A stretch of DNA of 64,000 nt from Cohnella sp. OV330 (GCF_900112065.1 NZ_FOKE01000006.1:1-64000), one strand, 5' to 3'. Shown: positions 34,798 to 43,250, numbered from the stretch's first letter. The notes: a model not told the origin generated them from the sequence alone. A program made the numbers and translations.

Positions 34798-35747
34798 GCG
34801 ACTCTTCCAAAAACGGCGCGCCGATCGCGCCGGTACCCGGCTCCAATCCCGGAACTGCGGCCGTCCGCCGTGCGAACGCGTTCGCGAGATCGTCAAGCTC
34901 CGCCGCCAGAAACGACCGGATATTCAACGTGTTCGTCTGGGCGCTGGGCATTATCGTCATCCTGTTTATTCTCGGCCTGCTGTTCATGCTGCTGCGCAAG
35001 GGACTGCCGAACTTGACCTGGGACTTCCTGACCGGACTGCCCAGCGAGATCGAAGAAGGCGGCGGGATCGGTCCCGCGCTGTTCAACTCGTTTTATATTC
35101 TGTTCCTGTCGCTCGCGATCTCGATCCCGCTCGGCATGGCCGCAGGCATCTACCTGGCGGAGTTCGCGCCGGACAACCGCTTTATCGGCTTTATCCGCAT
35201 TTGCGTCGAAGGCTTGTCCTCGGTCCCGTCGATCATTTTCGGCCTGTTCGGCATCTCGCTGTTCGTAGACATTTTTCATCTCGATCTGACGATACTCGGC
35301 GGCGCGGTCAGCCTTGCGTTCCTGAACCTGCCGATGCTGACGCGCGTGACCGAAGAGTCGCTGCGGTCGGTGCCCACGGAGCTGAAGAACGCCTCGTTCG
35401 CGCTCGGCTCCACGCATCTTCAGACGATCCGTACCGTACTCATCCCGGTCGCCCTGAACGGCATTATCACCGGGATCTGCCTGACCGCCGGACGCGCATT
35501 CGGCGAGAGCGCCGTCATCATCTTGACCGCCGGGGTCACCACTTCGGGCGAGCTATGGGACTTCAACCTGTTGTCGCCCGGCGAGACGCTCGCCGTGCAC
35601 CTGTGGTATGTCCAATCCGAAGCGATCGTCCCGGACGCCGGCGACATCGCGCAGAAGGCGACGGCCGTGCTGATCATGATCGTATTGGCCATCAATCTCG
35701 TATTCCGCTTGCCGCTCTGGATGAAGGCGCGCAAAATGAAGGGCTAG
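34794..35747 (+). CDS. pstA: Phosphate ABC transporter permease PstA
   Basis: 317 residues from a GTG overlapping the pstC stop (GTGA). Residues 1-38 are a hydrophilic, Ala/Ser-rich lead longer than usual. Six membrane helices follow (first at about 47-68). PstA signatures: LPSEIEEGGGIGPALFNSFY, IPLGMAAGIYLAEFAPDNRF, ALGSTHLQTIRTVLIPVALNGI and RAFGESAVIILTAG. Confidence 0.96.
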   Translation: MSDSSKNGAPIAPVPGSNPGTAAVRRANAFARSSSSAARNDRIFNVFVWALGIIVILFILGLLFMLLRKGLPNLTWDFLTGLPSEIEEGGGIGPALFNSFYILFLSLAISIPLGMAAGIYLAEFAPDNRFIGFIRICVEGLSSVPSIIFGLFGISLFVDIFHLDLTILGGAVSLAFLNLPMLTRVTEESLRSVPTELKNASFALGSTHLQTIRTVLIPVALNGIITGICLTAGRAFGESAVIILTAGVTTSGELWDFNLLSPGETLAVHLWYVQSEAIVPDAGDIAQKATAVLIMIVLAINLVFRLPLWMKARKMKG

Positions 35748-35804
35748 CCGACACGCGGCTGGAATTATCGCATCGGACTTATCGTAGTCAAGGAGGAATT
35801 TATC

Positions 35805-36566
35805 GTGCAAGCAACGGCGCTCATTGAAATCAACAAGCTGAATTTGTTCTACGGCGCCTTTCAGGCGCTGAAGCAAGTCTCCCTGGAAATCCCGCAGCGG
35901 GCGATTACCGCCTTTATCGGGCCTTCGGGCTGCGGCAAATCGACGCTGCTCCGTACGCTGAACCGGATGAACGACATGATTCCGGGCGCGCGGGTGGAGG
36001 GCAGCATCGAGATCGGCGGGACCGATATTTACGGCGGCGACGTTCATGTGGAGACGCTACGAAAAAAGGTCGGCATGGTGTTCCAGCAGCCGAACCCGTT
36101 TCCCAAATCTATTTACGACAACGTCGCCTACGGGCCGCGTCTGCACGGCATCACCAAACGCCGCGAGCTTGACGAGATCGTCGAGAGCAGCCTGCGTTCC
36201 GCGGCGCTCTGGAACGAGGTCAAGGATCACCTGAAGCGCTCCGCGCTCAGCCTCTCGGGCGGTCAGCAGCAGCGGCTGTGCATCGCCCGCGCGCTCGCGG
36301 TCGGTCCCGACGTGCTGCTCATGGACGAAGCGACGTCGGCGCTCGATCCGATCTCCACGATCAAGATCGAGGAGCTCGCGCAAGAGCTGAAGGACCGCTA
36401 CACGATCGTCATGGTCACCCACAACATGCATCAGGCCGCGCGCGTCTCCCACCAGACCGTCTTCTTCTTGAACGGGGAAGTGGTGGAGTACAGCGCGACG
36501 GAGAAGCTCTTTTCCGATCCGTCCGACCAGCGGACGGAGGACTATATCAGCGGGAGATTCGGCTGA
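35805..36566 (+). CDS. pstB: Phosphate ABC transporter ATPase PstB
   Basis: 253 residues from a GTG with AAGGAGG upstream. Walker A is GPSGCGKST (about 37-45), the PstB-specific [29 protein letters not shown] follows, then signature [15 protein letters not shown] and Walker [14 protein letters not shown]. It powers PstCA. No phoU follows; a terminator closes the operon. Confidence 0.97.
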   Translation: MQATALIEINKLNLFYGAFQALKQVSLEIPQRAITAFIGPSGCGKSTLLRTLNRMNDMIPGARVEGSIEIGGTDIYGGDVHVETLRKKVGMVFQQPNPFPKSIYDNVAYGPRLHGITKRRELDEIVESSLRSAALWNEVKDHLKRSALSLSGGQQQRLCIARALAVGPDVLLMDEATSALDPISTIKIEELAQELKDRYTIVMVTHNMHQAARVSHQTVFFLNGEVVEYSATEKLFSDPSDQRTEDYISGRFG

Positions 36567-36588
36567 TTGCAGGTTATCGTGTTTACCG

Positions 36589-36622
36589 GCTCAAGGCGCA
36601 AATTTGGCCTTGGGCTTTTTTT
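36589..36622 (+). terminator. Terminator of the pst operon
   Basis: GCTCAAGGC pairs with GCCTTGGGC (one G-U pair) around GCAAATTTG and runs into seven Ts. Confidence 0.9.
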
Positions 36623-36690
36623 CTTGCGCTTCGAACCGACAACCGTTGGCTCGCTCATCGTCGCAGGCAGTATGCTCGGAATCGGCTGTT

Positions 36691-36714
36691 CATGCCATTA
36701 TCCCACTCGCTCAG
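36691..36714 (-). repeat. 24-bp dispersed repeat GGGATAATGGCATG, copy 1
   Basis: Reads CATGCCATTATCCC then ACTCGCTCAG on the plus strand. It runs into a perfect palindrome ACTCGCTC-AG-GAGCGAGT. Left end of the 440-bp element. Confidence 0.75.
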
Positions 36715-37033
36715 GAGCGAGTCTCCTCAATTCGTTTGTTATTGCGATAGCTGTCTATGGGATGAATCTGGATGAGGGCGGTCCGGCGTACCATCTATGC
36801 TGTTGCAGCAACTAAAGGACGCGGACCACAGTTCCGTTATTAGTTCGAAAATCGGCTTTTATTGGAGGAGGCGGACTATAAATCCGTTAAATCGAGTCTA
36901 ATGGCCAACGCAGCGGAAATTTGGACATTTTAACGGATCGTATGTCCGATCAGACGTCATTTTGGGCGCAATAGAGAAGAATAACGAATTTGAGGTCCGC
37001 AAAATGGATGAGATGGCTGAAACGGTCGTGGCC

Positions 37034-37056
37034 CTGAGCAAGGGGATAATGGCATG
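37034..37056 (+). repeat. 24-bp dispersed repeat GGGATAATGGCATG, copy 2
   Basis: CTGAGCAAGGGGATAATGGCATG, one base shorter in the spacer than the other copies and 74 bases before copy 3 in direct orientation. It breaks the symmetry of the 440-bp element. Confidence 0.7.
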
Positions 37057-37106
37057 GCGCGCGAAGAGGCACGGAAATGGTGCGCGGAACGGCCGAGGAT
37101 CGCGTC

Positions 37107-37130
37107 CTGAGCGAAAGGGATAATGGCATG
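37107..37130 (+). repeat. 24-bp dispersed repeat GGGATAATGGCATG, copy 3
   Basis: CTGAGCGAAAGGGATAATGGCATG, preceded by GCGTC so that TCGC-TCAGGAC-GCGA can form a hairpin on the minus strand. Right end of the 440-bp element. Confidence 0.75.
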
Positions 37131-37173
37131 CAGCAGAAAAAACGGCATAACTCCGGCAATGAGCGAAATGCAA

Positions 37174-37205
37174 CGGCCCGCGCTCCGTCGCAGGAGTGCG
37201 GGCCG
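37174..37205 (-). terminator. Hairpin behind the IMP dehydrogenase gene
   Basis: CGGCCCGC at 37174-37181 pairs with GCGGGCCG at 37198-37205; inner bases also pair partly. The T-rich tail on the minus strand is weak (TTGCATTT). Confidence 0.55.
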
Positions 37206-37217
37206 ATCTCGCGCGTA

Positions 37218-38717
37218 TTAATCCCCGGACAGGCCGGTTTCTTTAATCATGACGTCGTGCGCGCCGCCTTCGACGAGGCTGGTCGCGGACACGAGCGTGA
37301 TGCGGGCCTCGCGCTGCAGCTCGGGAATGCTGATCGATCCGCAATTGCACATGGTGGACTTGATTTTTCCGAGCGTCTTGTCGAGGTTCTCCTGCAGGCC
37401 GCCGGCGTAAGGCACGTACGAATCGACGCCTTCCTCGAACAGCAGGTTTTCCTTGCCGCCGCTGTCGTACCGCTGCCAGTTGCGCGCGCGGTTCGAGCCT
37501 TCGCCCCAGAATTCCTTCACGAAGTTGTTGCCGACCTTCAGCTTGCGCGTCGGACTCTCGTCGAACCGGGCGAAGTAGCGGCCCATCATGACGAAGTCGG
37601 CGCCCATGGCCAGCGCGAGCGTGATGTGGTAATCGTGCACGATGCCGCCGTCGGAACAGAGGGGGACGTAAATGCCGGTCTCCCGATAATAACGATCGCG
37701 CTCCTCGGCGACCTCGATCAGCGCGGAAGCCTGGCCTCGGCCGATGCCTTTTTGCTCGCGGGTGATGCAGATGGAGCCGCCGCCGATCCCGACCTTGACG
37801 AAGTCGGCGCCGGCCTCTACGAGATACCTGAAGCCTTCGCGGTCGACGATATTGCCGGCGCCGACCGGAATGTCGAAGTTGGACTTGATATATTCGATCG
37901 TATCGCGCTGCCATTCGCTGTAGCCGTCGGAGGCGTCGATGACGAGGATGTCCGCGCCGGCCGCCACGAGGGCGGGCACGCGCTCTTCATAGTCGCGGGT
38001 GTTGATGCCGGCGCCTACGACGTAGCTTTTTTTGGCGTCCAGCAGTTGGAGGGGATATTCCTTGTGGGCGTCGTAATCTTTGCGGAAAACGAGGTGCTCG
38101 AGCCGCTGATCCTCGTCTACGACGGGCAGGACGTTGAGTTTATGCTCCCAAATGAGGTCGTTCGCTTCGGGCAGCGTGATGCCCGACCGACCGCAGACGA
38201 GCGATGCGTAGGGCGTCATGAACGTTCGAATCGGTTTGTCGGACGGGTCGCGGCTGTCGCGGTAATCGCGACTCGTGACGATGCCGAGCAGCTTGCCGCG
38301 CGGCGTGCCGTCGTCCGTGATCGCGACGGTAGAATGTCCAGTCGATGCCTTGAGCGCCTTGACGTCGGCGAGCGTATGATCCGGCGTGAGGTTGGAGCGG
38401 CTCGCGACGAAGCCGGCCTTGAACGATTTGACTTTGCCGACCATGCTGGCTTGCTCGGCGACGGGCTGGGAACCGAAGATGAACGAGATGCCGCCGCTGC
38501 GGGCGAGGGCGACCGCCATCGCATTGTCGGAGACGGACTGCATGACGGCGGAGGAGAAGGGGATGTTGAGCGACAGGCGGGGCTGCTCGTCCTTGCCGTA
38601 CTTGACGATCGGCGTTCGGAGCGATACGCGTTCGGTCGTGCATTCGCGCCTCGTCAAGTTCGGGATCAGCAAATATTCGCTGAACGTGCGCGAAGGTTCC
38701 GTATAATATTTGGCCAC
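37218..38717 (-). CDS. guaB: IMP dehydrogenase family protein
   Basis: 499 residues. Two CBS repeats lie between about 95 and 215 inside the TIM barrel ([34 protein letters not shown]). The barrel has [20 protein letters not shown] and the catalytic loop [12 protein letters not shown] with Cys317. After the loop it reads QKGIGRGQ where most IMPDHs have a VxGVGxPQ-type sequence, so it belongs to a divergent branch; GMP reductase is the less likely alternative since CBS domains are present. It oxidises IMP to XMP in guanine nucleotide synthesis. Whether it is the main copy of the genome cannot be told. Divergent from the esterase gene at 38891. Confidence 0.88.
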   Translation of the reverse strand: MAKYYTEPSRTFSEYLLIPNLTRRECTTERVSLRTPIVKYGKDEQPRLSLNIPFSSAVMQSVSDNAMAVALARSGGISFIFGSQPVAEQASMVGKVKSFKAGFVASRSNLTPDHTLADVKALKASTGHSTVAITDDGTPRGKLLGIVTSRDYRDSRDPSDKPIRTFMTPYASLVCGRSGITLPEANDLIWEHKLNVLPVVDEDQRLEHLVFRKDYDAHKEYPLQLLDAKKSYVVGAGINTRDYEERVPALVAAGADILVIDASDGYSEWQRDTIEYIKSNFDIPVGAGNIVDREGFRYLVEAGADFVKVGIGGGSICITREQKGIGRGQASALIEVAEERDRYYRETGIYVPLCSDGGIVHDYHITLALAMGADFVMMGRYFARFDESPTRKLKVGNNFVKEFWGEGSNRARNWQRYDSGGKENLLFEEGVDSYVPYAGGLQENLDKTLGKIKSTMCNCGSISIPELQREARITLVSATSLVEGGAHDVMIKETGLSGD

Positions 38718-38890
38718 TGTCTATCGTCCTCCCATAGCTCTCGCTCGATAAATTTTAACAATAGTAGCACGACCGCGCGGGCTTGGCAACGGATGTTTGC
38801 GAATCGCGGCGAATCTATCGGCAAATGGAGAACGGTGTGCTAGGATATAGGGTGACGAAAGACGATTCTGATTCCGATCGAGGTGCGAAA

Positions 38891-39697
38891 ATGTCAGCGC
38901 TTACCCCAGAAGAACGACTGCTCTGGCCGGATGGAGCTCCATATGCCAAAGGCGACACGCCGGAGGACCGGCCCGCTCTATTTCCTTATTTGCTCGAGGG
39001 GACCGACCGTCCGGTCGTCATCGTGGCGCCGGGCGGCGGCTACGGCGTACGGGCCGCCCACGAAGGCGAACCGGTCGCGAAGTGGCTGAACGGCCTCGGC
39101 ATCTCCGCCTTTGTGCTGCGATATCGCGTCGCGCCATATAAGCACCCTGCGCCGGTTTCGGACGCGCTTCGCGCGGTCCGCACGGTGCGCGCCCGCGCGG
39201 CGGAATTCGGCGTCGATGCGAGCCGCATCGGCCTGCTGGGCTTTTCGGCGGGCGGCCATCTGGTCGCGTCGGCCGGCACCCAGTGGGAGGGTCCGAATCC
39301 GGAGGCGGCGGACGAGACCGATCGCGTATCCGACCGGCCGGACCTGATCGTGCTTTGTTATCCCGTGATCACGTTCAGGGATCCGCACACGCACGCGGGC
39401 AGCCGCCAGAATCTGCTCGGCGAGTCGCCAGACGCGGCGCTCGTGGACGCGATGTCAGCGGAGCTTCGCGTGACGTCCGAGACGCCGCCGGCCTTCTTGT
39501 GGCATACGTCCGACGATGCCGCGGTGCCGGTCGAGAACAGCCTTCTGTTCGCCGCGGCGCTGCGGGAGAAGGGCGTACTGTTCGACCTTCACGTCTACAG
39601 CAGCGGAGCGCACGGCATCGGACTGGCGGAGGATCATCCGTTCGCCTCCGGGTGGACGTCCGCTGCCGCGGCTTGGCTGAAGACGCAAGGGTTTTAA
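38891..39697 (+). CDS. Alpha/beta hydrolase, acetyl-esterase/xylanase-associated type
   Basis: 268 residues from the ATG behind GAGGTG (7 bases); a longer frame from 38783 has no site and overlaps the likely promoter. The fold shows APGGGYGVRAAHEGEPVAKWL (oxyanion region), GFSAGGH with the nucleophile at about Ser119, aspartate in WHTSDDAAVP and histidine in GAHGIGL. This sequence type is common among sugar acetyl-esterases that deacetylate xylo-oligosaccharides; no signal peptide, so cytoplasmic. A bidirectional terminator follows. Confidence 0.87.
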   Translation: MSALTPEERLLWPDGAPYAKGDTPEDRPALFPYLLEGTDRPVVIVAPGGGYGVRAAHEGEPVAKWLNGLGISAFVLRYRVAPYKHPAPVSDALRAVRTVRARAAEFGVDASRIGLLGFSAGGHLVASAGTQWEGPNPEAADETDRVSDRPDLIVLCYPVITFRDPHTHAGSRQNLLGESPDAALVDAMSAELRVTSETPPAFLWHTSDDAAVPVENSLLFAAALREKGVLFDLHVYSSGAHGIGLAEDHPFASGWTSAAAAWLKTQGF

Positions 39698-39716
39698 CGA
39701 GACGTTAAAGGCGTCA

Positions 39717-39758
39717 AAAGAAGGCTTGGTCCGGTTGATCCGGGCCAAGCCTTCTTTA
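39717..39758. terminator. Bidirectional terminator between two alpha/beta hydrolase genes
   Basis: AAGAAGGCTTGG pairs with CCAAGCCTTCTT around a GC-rich loop with its own short stem; A-run and T-run flank it. Confidence 0.88.
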
Positions 39759-39775
39759 TGCGGCGAAATCCGCCG

Positions 39776-40636
39776 TTATAGAATCGGCGTCTGCTCCGGC
39801 GTTACCTCGATCGGCTCGGGCACGATGAGCGTATCCGCGAGAAACGCCGTCAGCCGCTCGCTGAACAGCTGGGGCTCTTCCAATAGCAGCGCGTGCCCGC
39901 TGTCCTCGAAGCGATGGAGCGTCGATCCCGGAATGAGACGTCGCATCTCTTCCCCAAGCTCGAAGGGACAGATCTCGTCCTGAACCCCGTGGAAAATCGC
40001 CGTAGGGACACGGATGAGAGGAAGGTCTTCCCGCAGGTCCTCCGTGCGCAGCGACTCGAGCGCCTTGTAAGTGCCGACGGCGGAGGCTTCGAAGGCAAGC
40101 GACTGCAGCCAGGCCGACATGCCGGCGCTCGGCTTCGAAGCCGTCAGCATTTTGCCGAATTGGGCGGCGAGCGTCGGCCGGTCCGCGTACGCCTGCAGGA
40201 TCATGTCGTCGACCTTGTCGGGCGGCGTGCCGAGGACGAAGTCTTCGCGCTGCACGAACGAAGGCGCGGCTGCCCCGACCAGCAGCAGCTTGGAGATGCC
40301 GTGTCCCGAATGGCGGGCCATGTACCGCGCGGCGACCGCGCCCCCTAGCGAGAAGCCGACGAGCGTCGCGCCGGTGATGCCGAGCCGGTCGACGACCGCT
40401 TTGACGTCGTCCGCCAGGCTGCAATAATTGTAGCCGTCCCAGGTCGCGTCGGACTTGCCGAAGCCGCGCAGATCGATGCCGATGCACCGGTAGCCGAGCC
40501 TAGGCAGCTCCATGAACTGATATTCGAACATTTTGTGATTGAACGGCCAGCCGTGAAGGAAGATGACGGGCGTGCCCGCTCCGATATCCTCGACGTAAAT
40601 ACGGACGCCTTGCTCGCTTTCCACGTAATGCGACAT
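39776..40636 (-). CDS. Alpha/beta hydrolase, non-haem chloroperoxidase/esterase-like
   Basis: 286 residues. HGWPFNHKMFEYQ is the oxyanion loop seen in cofactor-free haloperoxidase-like esterases, IDLRGFGKSD follows, and VGFSLGG gives the nucleophile at about Ser96. Aspartate in HGVQDEICP and histidine in DSGHALLLEEP complete the triad. The last 20 residues (IVPEPIEVTPEQTPIL) extend past the fold. AGGAGGGA lies 4 bases before the ATG. Natural substrate unknown. Confidence 0.87.
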   Translation of the reverse strand: MSHYVESEQGVRIYVEDIGAGTPVIFLHGWPFNHKMFEYQFMELPRLGYRCIGIDLRGFGKSDATWDGYNYCSLADDVKAVVDRLGITGATLVGFSLGGAVAARYMARHSGHGISKLLLVGAAAPSFVQREDFVLGTPPDKVDDMILQAYADRPTLAAQFGKMLTASKPSAGMSAWLQSLAFEASAVGTYKALESLRTEDLREDLPLIRVPTAIFHGVQDEICPFELGEEMRRLIPGSTLHRFEDSGHALLLEEPQLFSERLTAFLADTLIVPEPIEVTPEQTPIL

Positions 40637-40874
40637 CGCAATCCCTCCTGCTCTGATTGATCTCCGCTTGCGAATCGGCGCTGCCGCTCAAAACCCGGTG
40701 GCAGCGGTCCGTTCAAATGTCCTTACCCTTGTCCCGGCAACCTCACGCTCAAGCGCGGATCAAGATATGTTCAAGAGGGACTGTGCCGCCTCGGGTCTTG
40801 TCCCGCGCGCATACGTTGTAAGGAGCCTGCCGGCGGATCCCGGACGAACGTACGGCTCGGGGGGAGGGAAAGGG

Positions 40875-41282
40875 ATGTCTTGGACGTTGAACTGCGCGGT
40901 TGCCGTGGCCGGTTCGGTGCTGACTTTCGCATTCGGCATGTGGAGCGAAGCGCTGACGCTTCTGGTCGTCGCGATGGGCGTCGATTATGTGACGGGCGTG
41001 TACGCGGCAGTCCGTTCCGGCCCCGGCTTGAACAGTCGGACGGGCTTCAGGGGGCTGGCGAAAAAGGGTTTGATGCTGCTTGTGCTTCTCGTTTGCCACC
41101 GCATCGACCAATTATCGGGCATGAACGCAGTTATGGGGGGCGCGACTTATTTTTATTTGGCCAATGAGTTGATCTCGATCATCGAAAACTGCGGGCGGCT
41201 CGGCCTGCCGCTTCCGGAGCGGTTGAAGCAGGCCGTTCAGATCCTGAAAAGCAAAAGCAAGGACGATGATTTAAAATCGTAA
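40875..41282 (+). CDS. Phage-holin-family (toxin secretion/phage lysis) membrane protein
   Basis: 135 residues from the ATG with GGGAGGG upstream. Three hydrophobic segments (about 9-27, 30-48, 62-83) and the family sequence GVDYVTGVYAAVRSGPGLNSRTGFRGLAKKGLMLLVLL, followed by NELISIIENCGRLGLPLPERLKQAVQIL, identify the holin family represented by TcdE and Bacillus phage holins. Holins let endolysins or toxins cross the membrane. No endolysin, phage or toxin gene is next to it, so here it is either a remnant or a chromosomal secretion aid. Confidence 0.85.
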   Translation: MSWTLNCAVAVAGSVLTFAFGMWSEALTLLVVAMGVDYVTGVYAAVRSGPGLNSRTGFRGLAKKGLMLLVLLVCHRIDQLSGMNAVMGGATYFYLANELISIIENCGRLGLPLPERLKQAVQILKSKSKDDDLKS

Positions 41283-41366
41283 AAATGGCAAAAATTATTA
41301 ATAGATCGTTCATCAAATTGTCAAATGTGAAAAAAAGTTGACGCTTTCACGTCGTCAATAGTTGAG

Positions 41367-41394
41367 TTGAAGCGCCCCTTTTAGGTAATATAAG
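41367..41394 (+). promoter_or_regulatory. Candidate promoter of the CuA-protein gene
   Basis: TTGAAG at 41367-41372 and TATAAG at 41389-41394 are 16 bases apart, 35 bases before the start codon. Fits a vegetative promoter moderately well. Confidence 0.45.
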
Positions 41395-41428
41395 AGGTAG
41401 ACATTTCGAGGAAGCAGGGGGAGCAACG

Positions 41429-41824
41429 ATGTTTAAATGGATCATGCCGGCTTTGCTTGTCGTGGCCTGTCTTTTTGCTGTGTACCTCTTGGCTAACGAT
41501 CTGCCGGCGAAGCCCGAGAGCGAGGAAGCAGGTTTGGCCGAAGGCCAGGAGCTGCTGAAGATCACCGCGACATCGGCAGGGTACAAGTTCGACCAAGCGG
41601 AGTATCACGTGAAGGCCGGAACGAACTACAAGATCAAATTTTCGAACAAGCTGGGCGTGCACGGCGCGGGTATCGAAGCTGCCGGCCTCGAGCTGAGCGC
41701 CGACAAGCCGGAAGCGGACTATACGTTCCCCGAGAGCGACAAGGGCAAGACGATCGAGCTGCACTGCACCATCATGTGCGGACAAGGCCACTCGACGATG
41801 AAGTCGACCATCATCGTGGAATAG
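41429..41824 (+). CDS. Membrane-anchored cupredoxin with a CuA site (orphan COX II-like domain)
   Basis: 131 residues. One N-terminal helix (about 4-22) anchors an extracytoplasmic cupredoxin domain. The binuclear copper motif C-x3-C-x3-H-x2-M is complete (Cys113, Cys117, His121, Met124) and His78 in GVHGAG is the other ligand, as in subunit II of cytochrome c oxidase. Unlike full subunit II, it has a single helix and no haem domain. No other oxidase subunit is nearby. It may be an electron-transfer protein or a copper carrier for oxidase assembly. GGGGAG precedes the ATG. Confidence 0.9.
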   Translation: MFKWIMPALLVVACLFAVYLLANDLPAKPESEEAGLAEGQELLKITATSAGYKFDQAEYHVKAGTNYKIKFSNKLGVHGAGIEAAGLELSADKPEADYTFPESDKGKTIELHCTIMCGQGHSTMKSTIIVE

Positions 41825-41844
41825 CGTTTCCTTGCGCAAAGGAG

Positions 41845-41873
41845 AAAGGAGCCGTTGCCGGCTCCTTTTTTTC
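41845..41873 (+). terminator. Terminator behind the CuA-protein gene
   Basis: AAAGGAGCCG-TTGC-CGGCTCCTTT perfect 10-bp stem followed by Ts. It also ends near the convergent gene at 41892. Confidence 0.92.
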
Positions 41874-41891
41874 ATAAGGTCGTTTCGTCCG

Positions 41892-42143
41892 TCACGCGCT
41901 TCTTCGCCTGTAGAGCCTTGCGATCAAGTAGTCGCAAACCGCTCCGATGACGGCGTAGCTGAGCACGGTGAGCGCGTACATACCCATCACGCTGACCTTG
42001 TGAATGTCGCCGAACAGCTCCACGAACCAGATCGGCACACTGAACATGAACAAAAAGGCGTTGTGGGGATCGTATCCCGTCGCGTTGAACAAGCATAGCG
42101 CAAGTCCGATCACCGTGAACACGATCGTATAAGTGAGCCGCAT
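41892..42143 (-). CDS. Small three-helix membrane protein (83 aa), function unknown
   Basis: 83 residues from the ATG of MRLTYTIVF, which has AAGGAGG 7 bases upstream. Hydrophobic helices lie at about 4-20, 28-45 and 53-73, with a basic C-terminus (YLIARLYRRRSA). No family recognised. Divergent from the Dabb gene. Confidence 0.7.
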   Translation of the reverse strand: MRLTYTIVFTVIGLALCLFNATGYDPHNAFLFMFSVPIWFVELFGDIHKVSVMGMYALTVLSYAVIGAVCDYLIARLYRRRSA

Positions 42144-42259
42144 GACCTGCCTCCTTCCGCGGCGTCCAGCGAGAATGCGTATAGTATGCGCGTCGCGCCG
42201 GACGGACATGCGGGATAGCCGGACGGATACATGCGCACAATCCAGAAAGGGGACAAAAA

Positions 42260-42547
42260 ATGCTGACCCATATCGTATTGTTCAAATTGAAGGACCGCAG
42301 CCCCGAGAGCGTCGCCAAGACGGCGGCCGTGCTCCGCAACATGGAAGGGAAAATCGAGCAGCTGCTGTCGATCGAAGTCGGCACGGACGTCGTTCATTCC
42401 GAGCGTTCCTACGACATCTCGCTCGTGACGACGTTCGCCTCCCTGGAGGACATGCAGGCGTACCAGGTGCATCCCGAACACAAAAAAGTCATCGAGCATA
42501 TGACGGTCGCTCGCGAAACGCAAGCCGTCGTCGATTACGAGAGCTAA
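42260..42547 (+). CDS. Dabb-family stress-responsive alpha+beta barrel protein
   Basis: 95 residues: THIVLFKLKDRSPES..., EVGTDVVHSERSYDISLVTTFASLEDMQAYQVHPEHKKV is the standard Dabb pattern. These ferredoxin-like dimers are common stress-associated proteins in bacteria and plants; the activity is mostly unknown. AAAGGGG precedes the ATG. The small membrane gene follows after 12 bases and the HepT-like gene after that, suggesting an operon. Confidence 0.9.
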   Translation: MLTHIVLFKLKDRSPESVAKTAAVLRNMEGKIEQLLSIEVGTDVVHSERSYDISLVTTFASLEDMQAYQVHPEHKKVIEHMTVARETQAVVDYES

Positions 42548-42559
42548 GGGGCGGAAGCA

Positions 42560-42697
42560 TTGAATACGACGACCGACTCCGGTGCCGGCGACCTGTACGA
42601 AATGATGACTTATCTGCTGGTGATCATCATCAGCGCGTTGATCATGGTCTATTGGTTGCGGCGCAAAGGCCGCAACAAGCGCGGCAAGAAAGATTGA
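42560..42697 (+). CDS. Small single-helix membrane protein (45 aa), function unknown
   Basis: 45 residues from a TTG behind AAGGGGCGGA, 12 bases after the Dabb gene. Polar N-terminus, one helix (MMTYLLVIIISALIMVYWL) and a very basic tail (RRKGRNKRGKKD), so the tail lies in the cytoplasm. The next gene starts 10 bases on. Placement inside a tight operon supports it as real. Confidence 0.65.
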   Translation: MNTTTDSGAGDLYEMMTYLLVIIISALIMVYWLRRKGRNKRGKKD

Positions 42698-42707
42698 GGG
42701 TGATGGC

Positions 42708-43148
42708 ATGTACTACGTGAATAGAGAAGCGATCGCGAGCCGGCTGCGCTGCGTGCCGGATTTGGGCGACGCATCGTCCGGACTCGCGGCTTCGTGGCAA
42801 GGCGATCTGCTGCAGGGGCTGGCGCAGGAGCGCTGCCTGCATCTGGCGCTCGAGATCGTGACGGACGTCGGCAGCTTCCTGATCGACGGCTTCATGATGC
42901 GCGACGCGGGCAGCTACGAGGATATCGTAGGCGTCATCGGCGGCGAAGGGGTTATCGGCGAGCGCCTGACCGAGCGTCTGCGCGCGCTCGTATCGCTTCG
43001 CAGGCCGCTCGTGCAGGACTACGATCTGTGGCAACGGCAGCAGCTTCATCCGCTTACAGGCGAGCTCAAGGCGCTGCTGGATTCGTTTTCCGAATCGGTA
43101 AAACAATACTTGCGCAGCGAGCTAGATCCCTGGGAGCAGCCTCGCTGA
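42708..43148 (+). CDS. HepT-like DUF86 protein, YutE type
   Basis: 146 residues. The helical HepT/DUF86 fold is shown by AQERCLHLALEIVTDVGSFLIDGFMMRDAGSYEDIV. HepT ribonuclease toxins carry R-x4-6-H-x-Y; here the corresponding stretch is RRPLVQDYD, with Gln in place of His, so the nuclease site looks inactive. The YutE proteins of Bacillus share this Q, as far as I recall. No partner MNT nucleotidyltransferase antitoxin is adjacent, which supports a non-toxin role. ATG after AGGGTGATGGC. Confidence 0.85.
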   Translation: MYYVNREAIASRLRCVPDLGDASSGLAASWQGDLLQGLAQERCLHLALEIVTDVGSFLIDGFMMRDAGSYEDIVGVIGGEGVIGERLTERLRALVSLRRPLVQDYDLWQRQQLHPLTGELKALLDSFSESVKQYLRSELDPWEQPR

Positions 43149-43250
43149 CGAGGATTGGCAATTTACGCTGCCCGCTTATTCCTATACAATAGGAGCATAA
43201 GCGGGCGGCTTTTTTGGTTTGGCGCCGTTCGCACGTGGGAGGAGAGGCCT

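Larger units (their letters stand above)
36691..37130. mobile_element. Near-symmetric 440-bp non-coding element, MITE-like
   Basis: Most of the 36567-37217 gap has no credible gene. Its core is bounded by a 24-bp sequence CATGCCATTATCCC-N5-CTCAG at 36691-36714 and the same sequence inverted at 37107-37130, identical in the outer 14 bases. Inside lie four 19-20-base motifs of the TAACGGA...GTCCGC family, two on minus (36822-36840, 36871-36889) and two on plus (36931-36949, 36982-37000), so the inner pattern is centred on the same point (about 36911) as the ends. A third CTGAGCAAGG-GGATAATGGCATG copy is at 37034-37056. The same end sequence flanks the transposase at 56209. No target-site duplication seen. 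Confidence 0.5.

Noticed and set aside
36567..36815. 82-codon plus-strand frame behind pstB
   Set aside because: It runs through the pst terminator and the 24-bp repeat; TTG start without a site.
36957..37173. Several short minus-strand frames sharing CHYP-type peptides
   Set aside because: The shared peptides come from the DNA repeats CATGCCATTATCCC read in different frames, not from coding.
40679..40706. Hairpin CGCTGCC/GGCAGCG as terminator
   Set aside because: No T-run on either strand.
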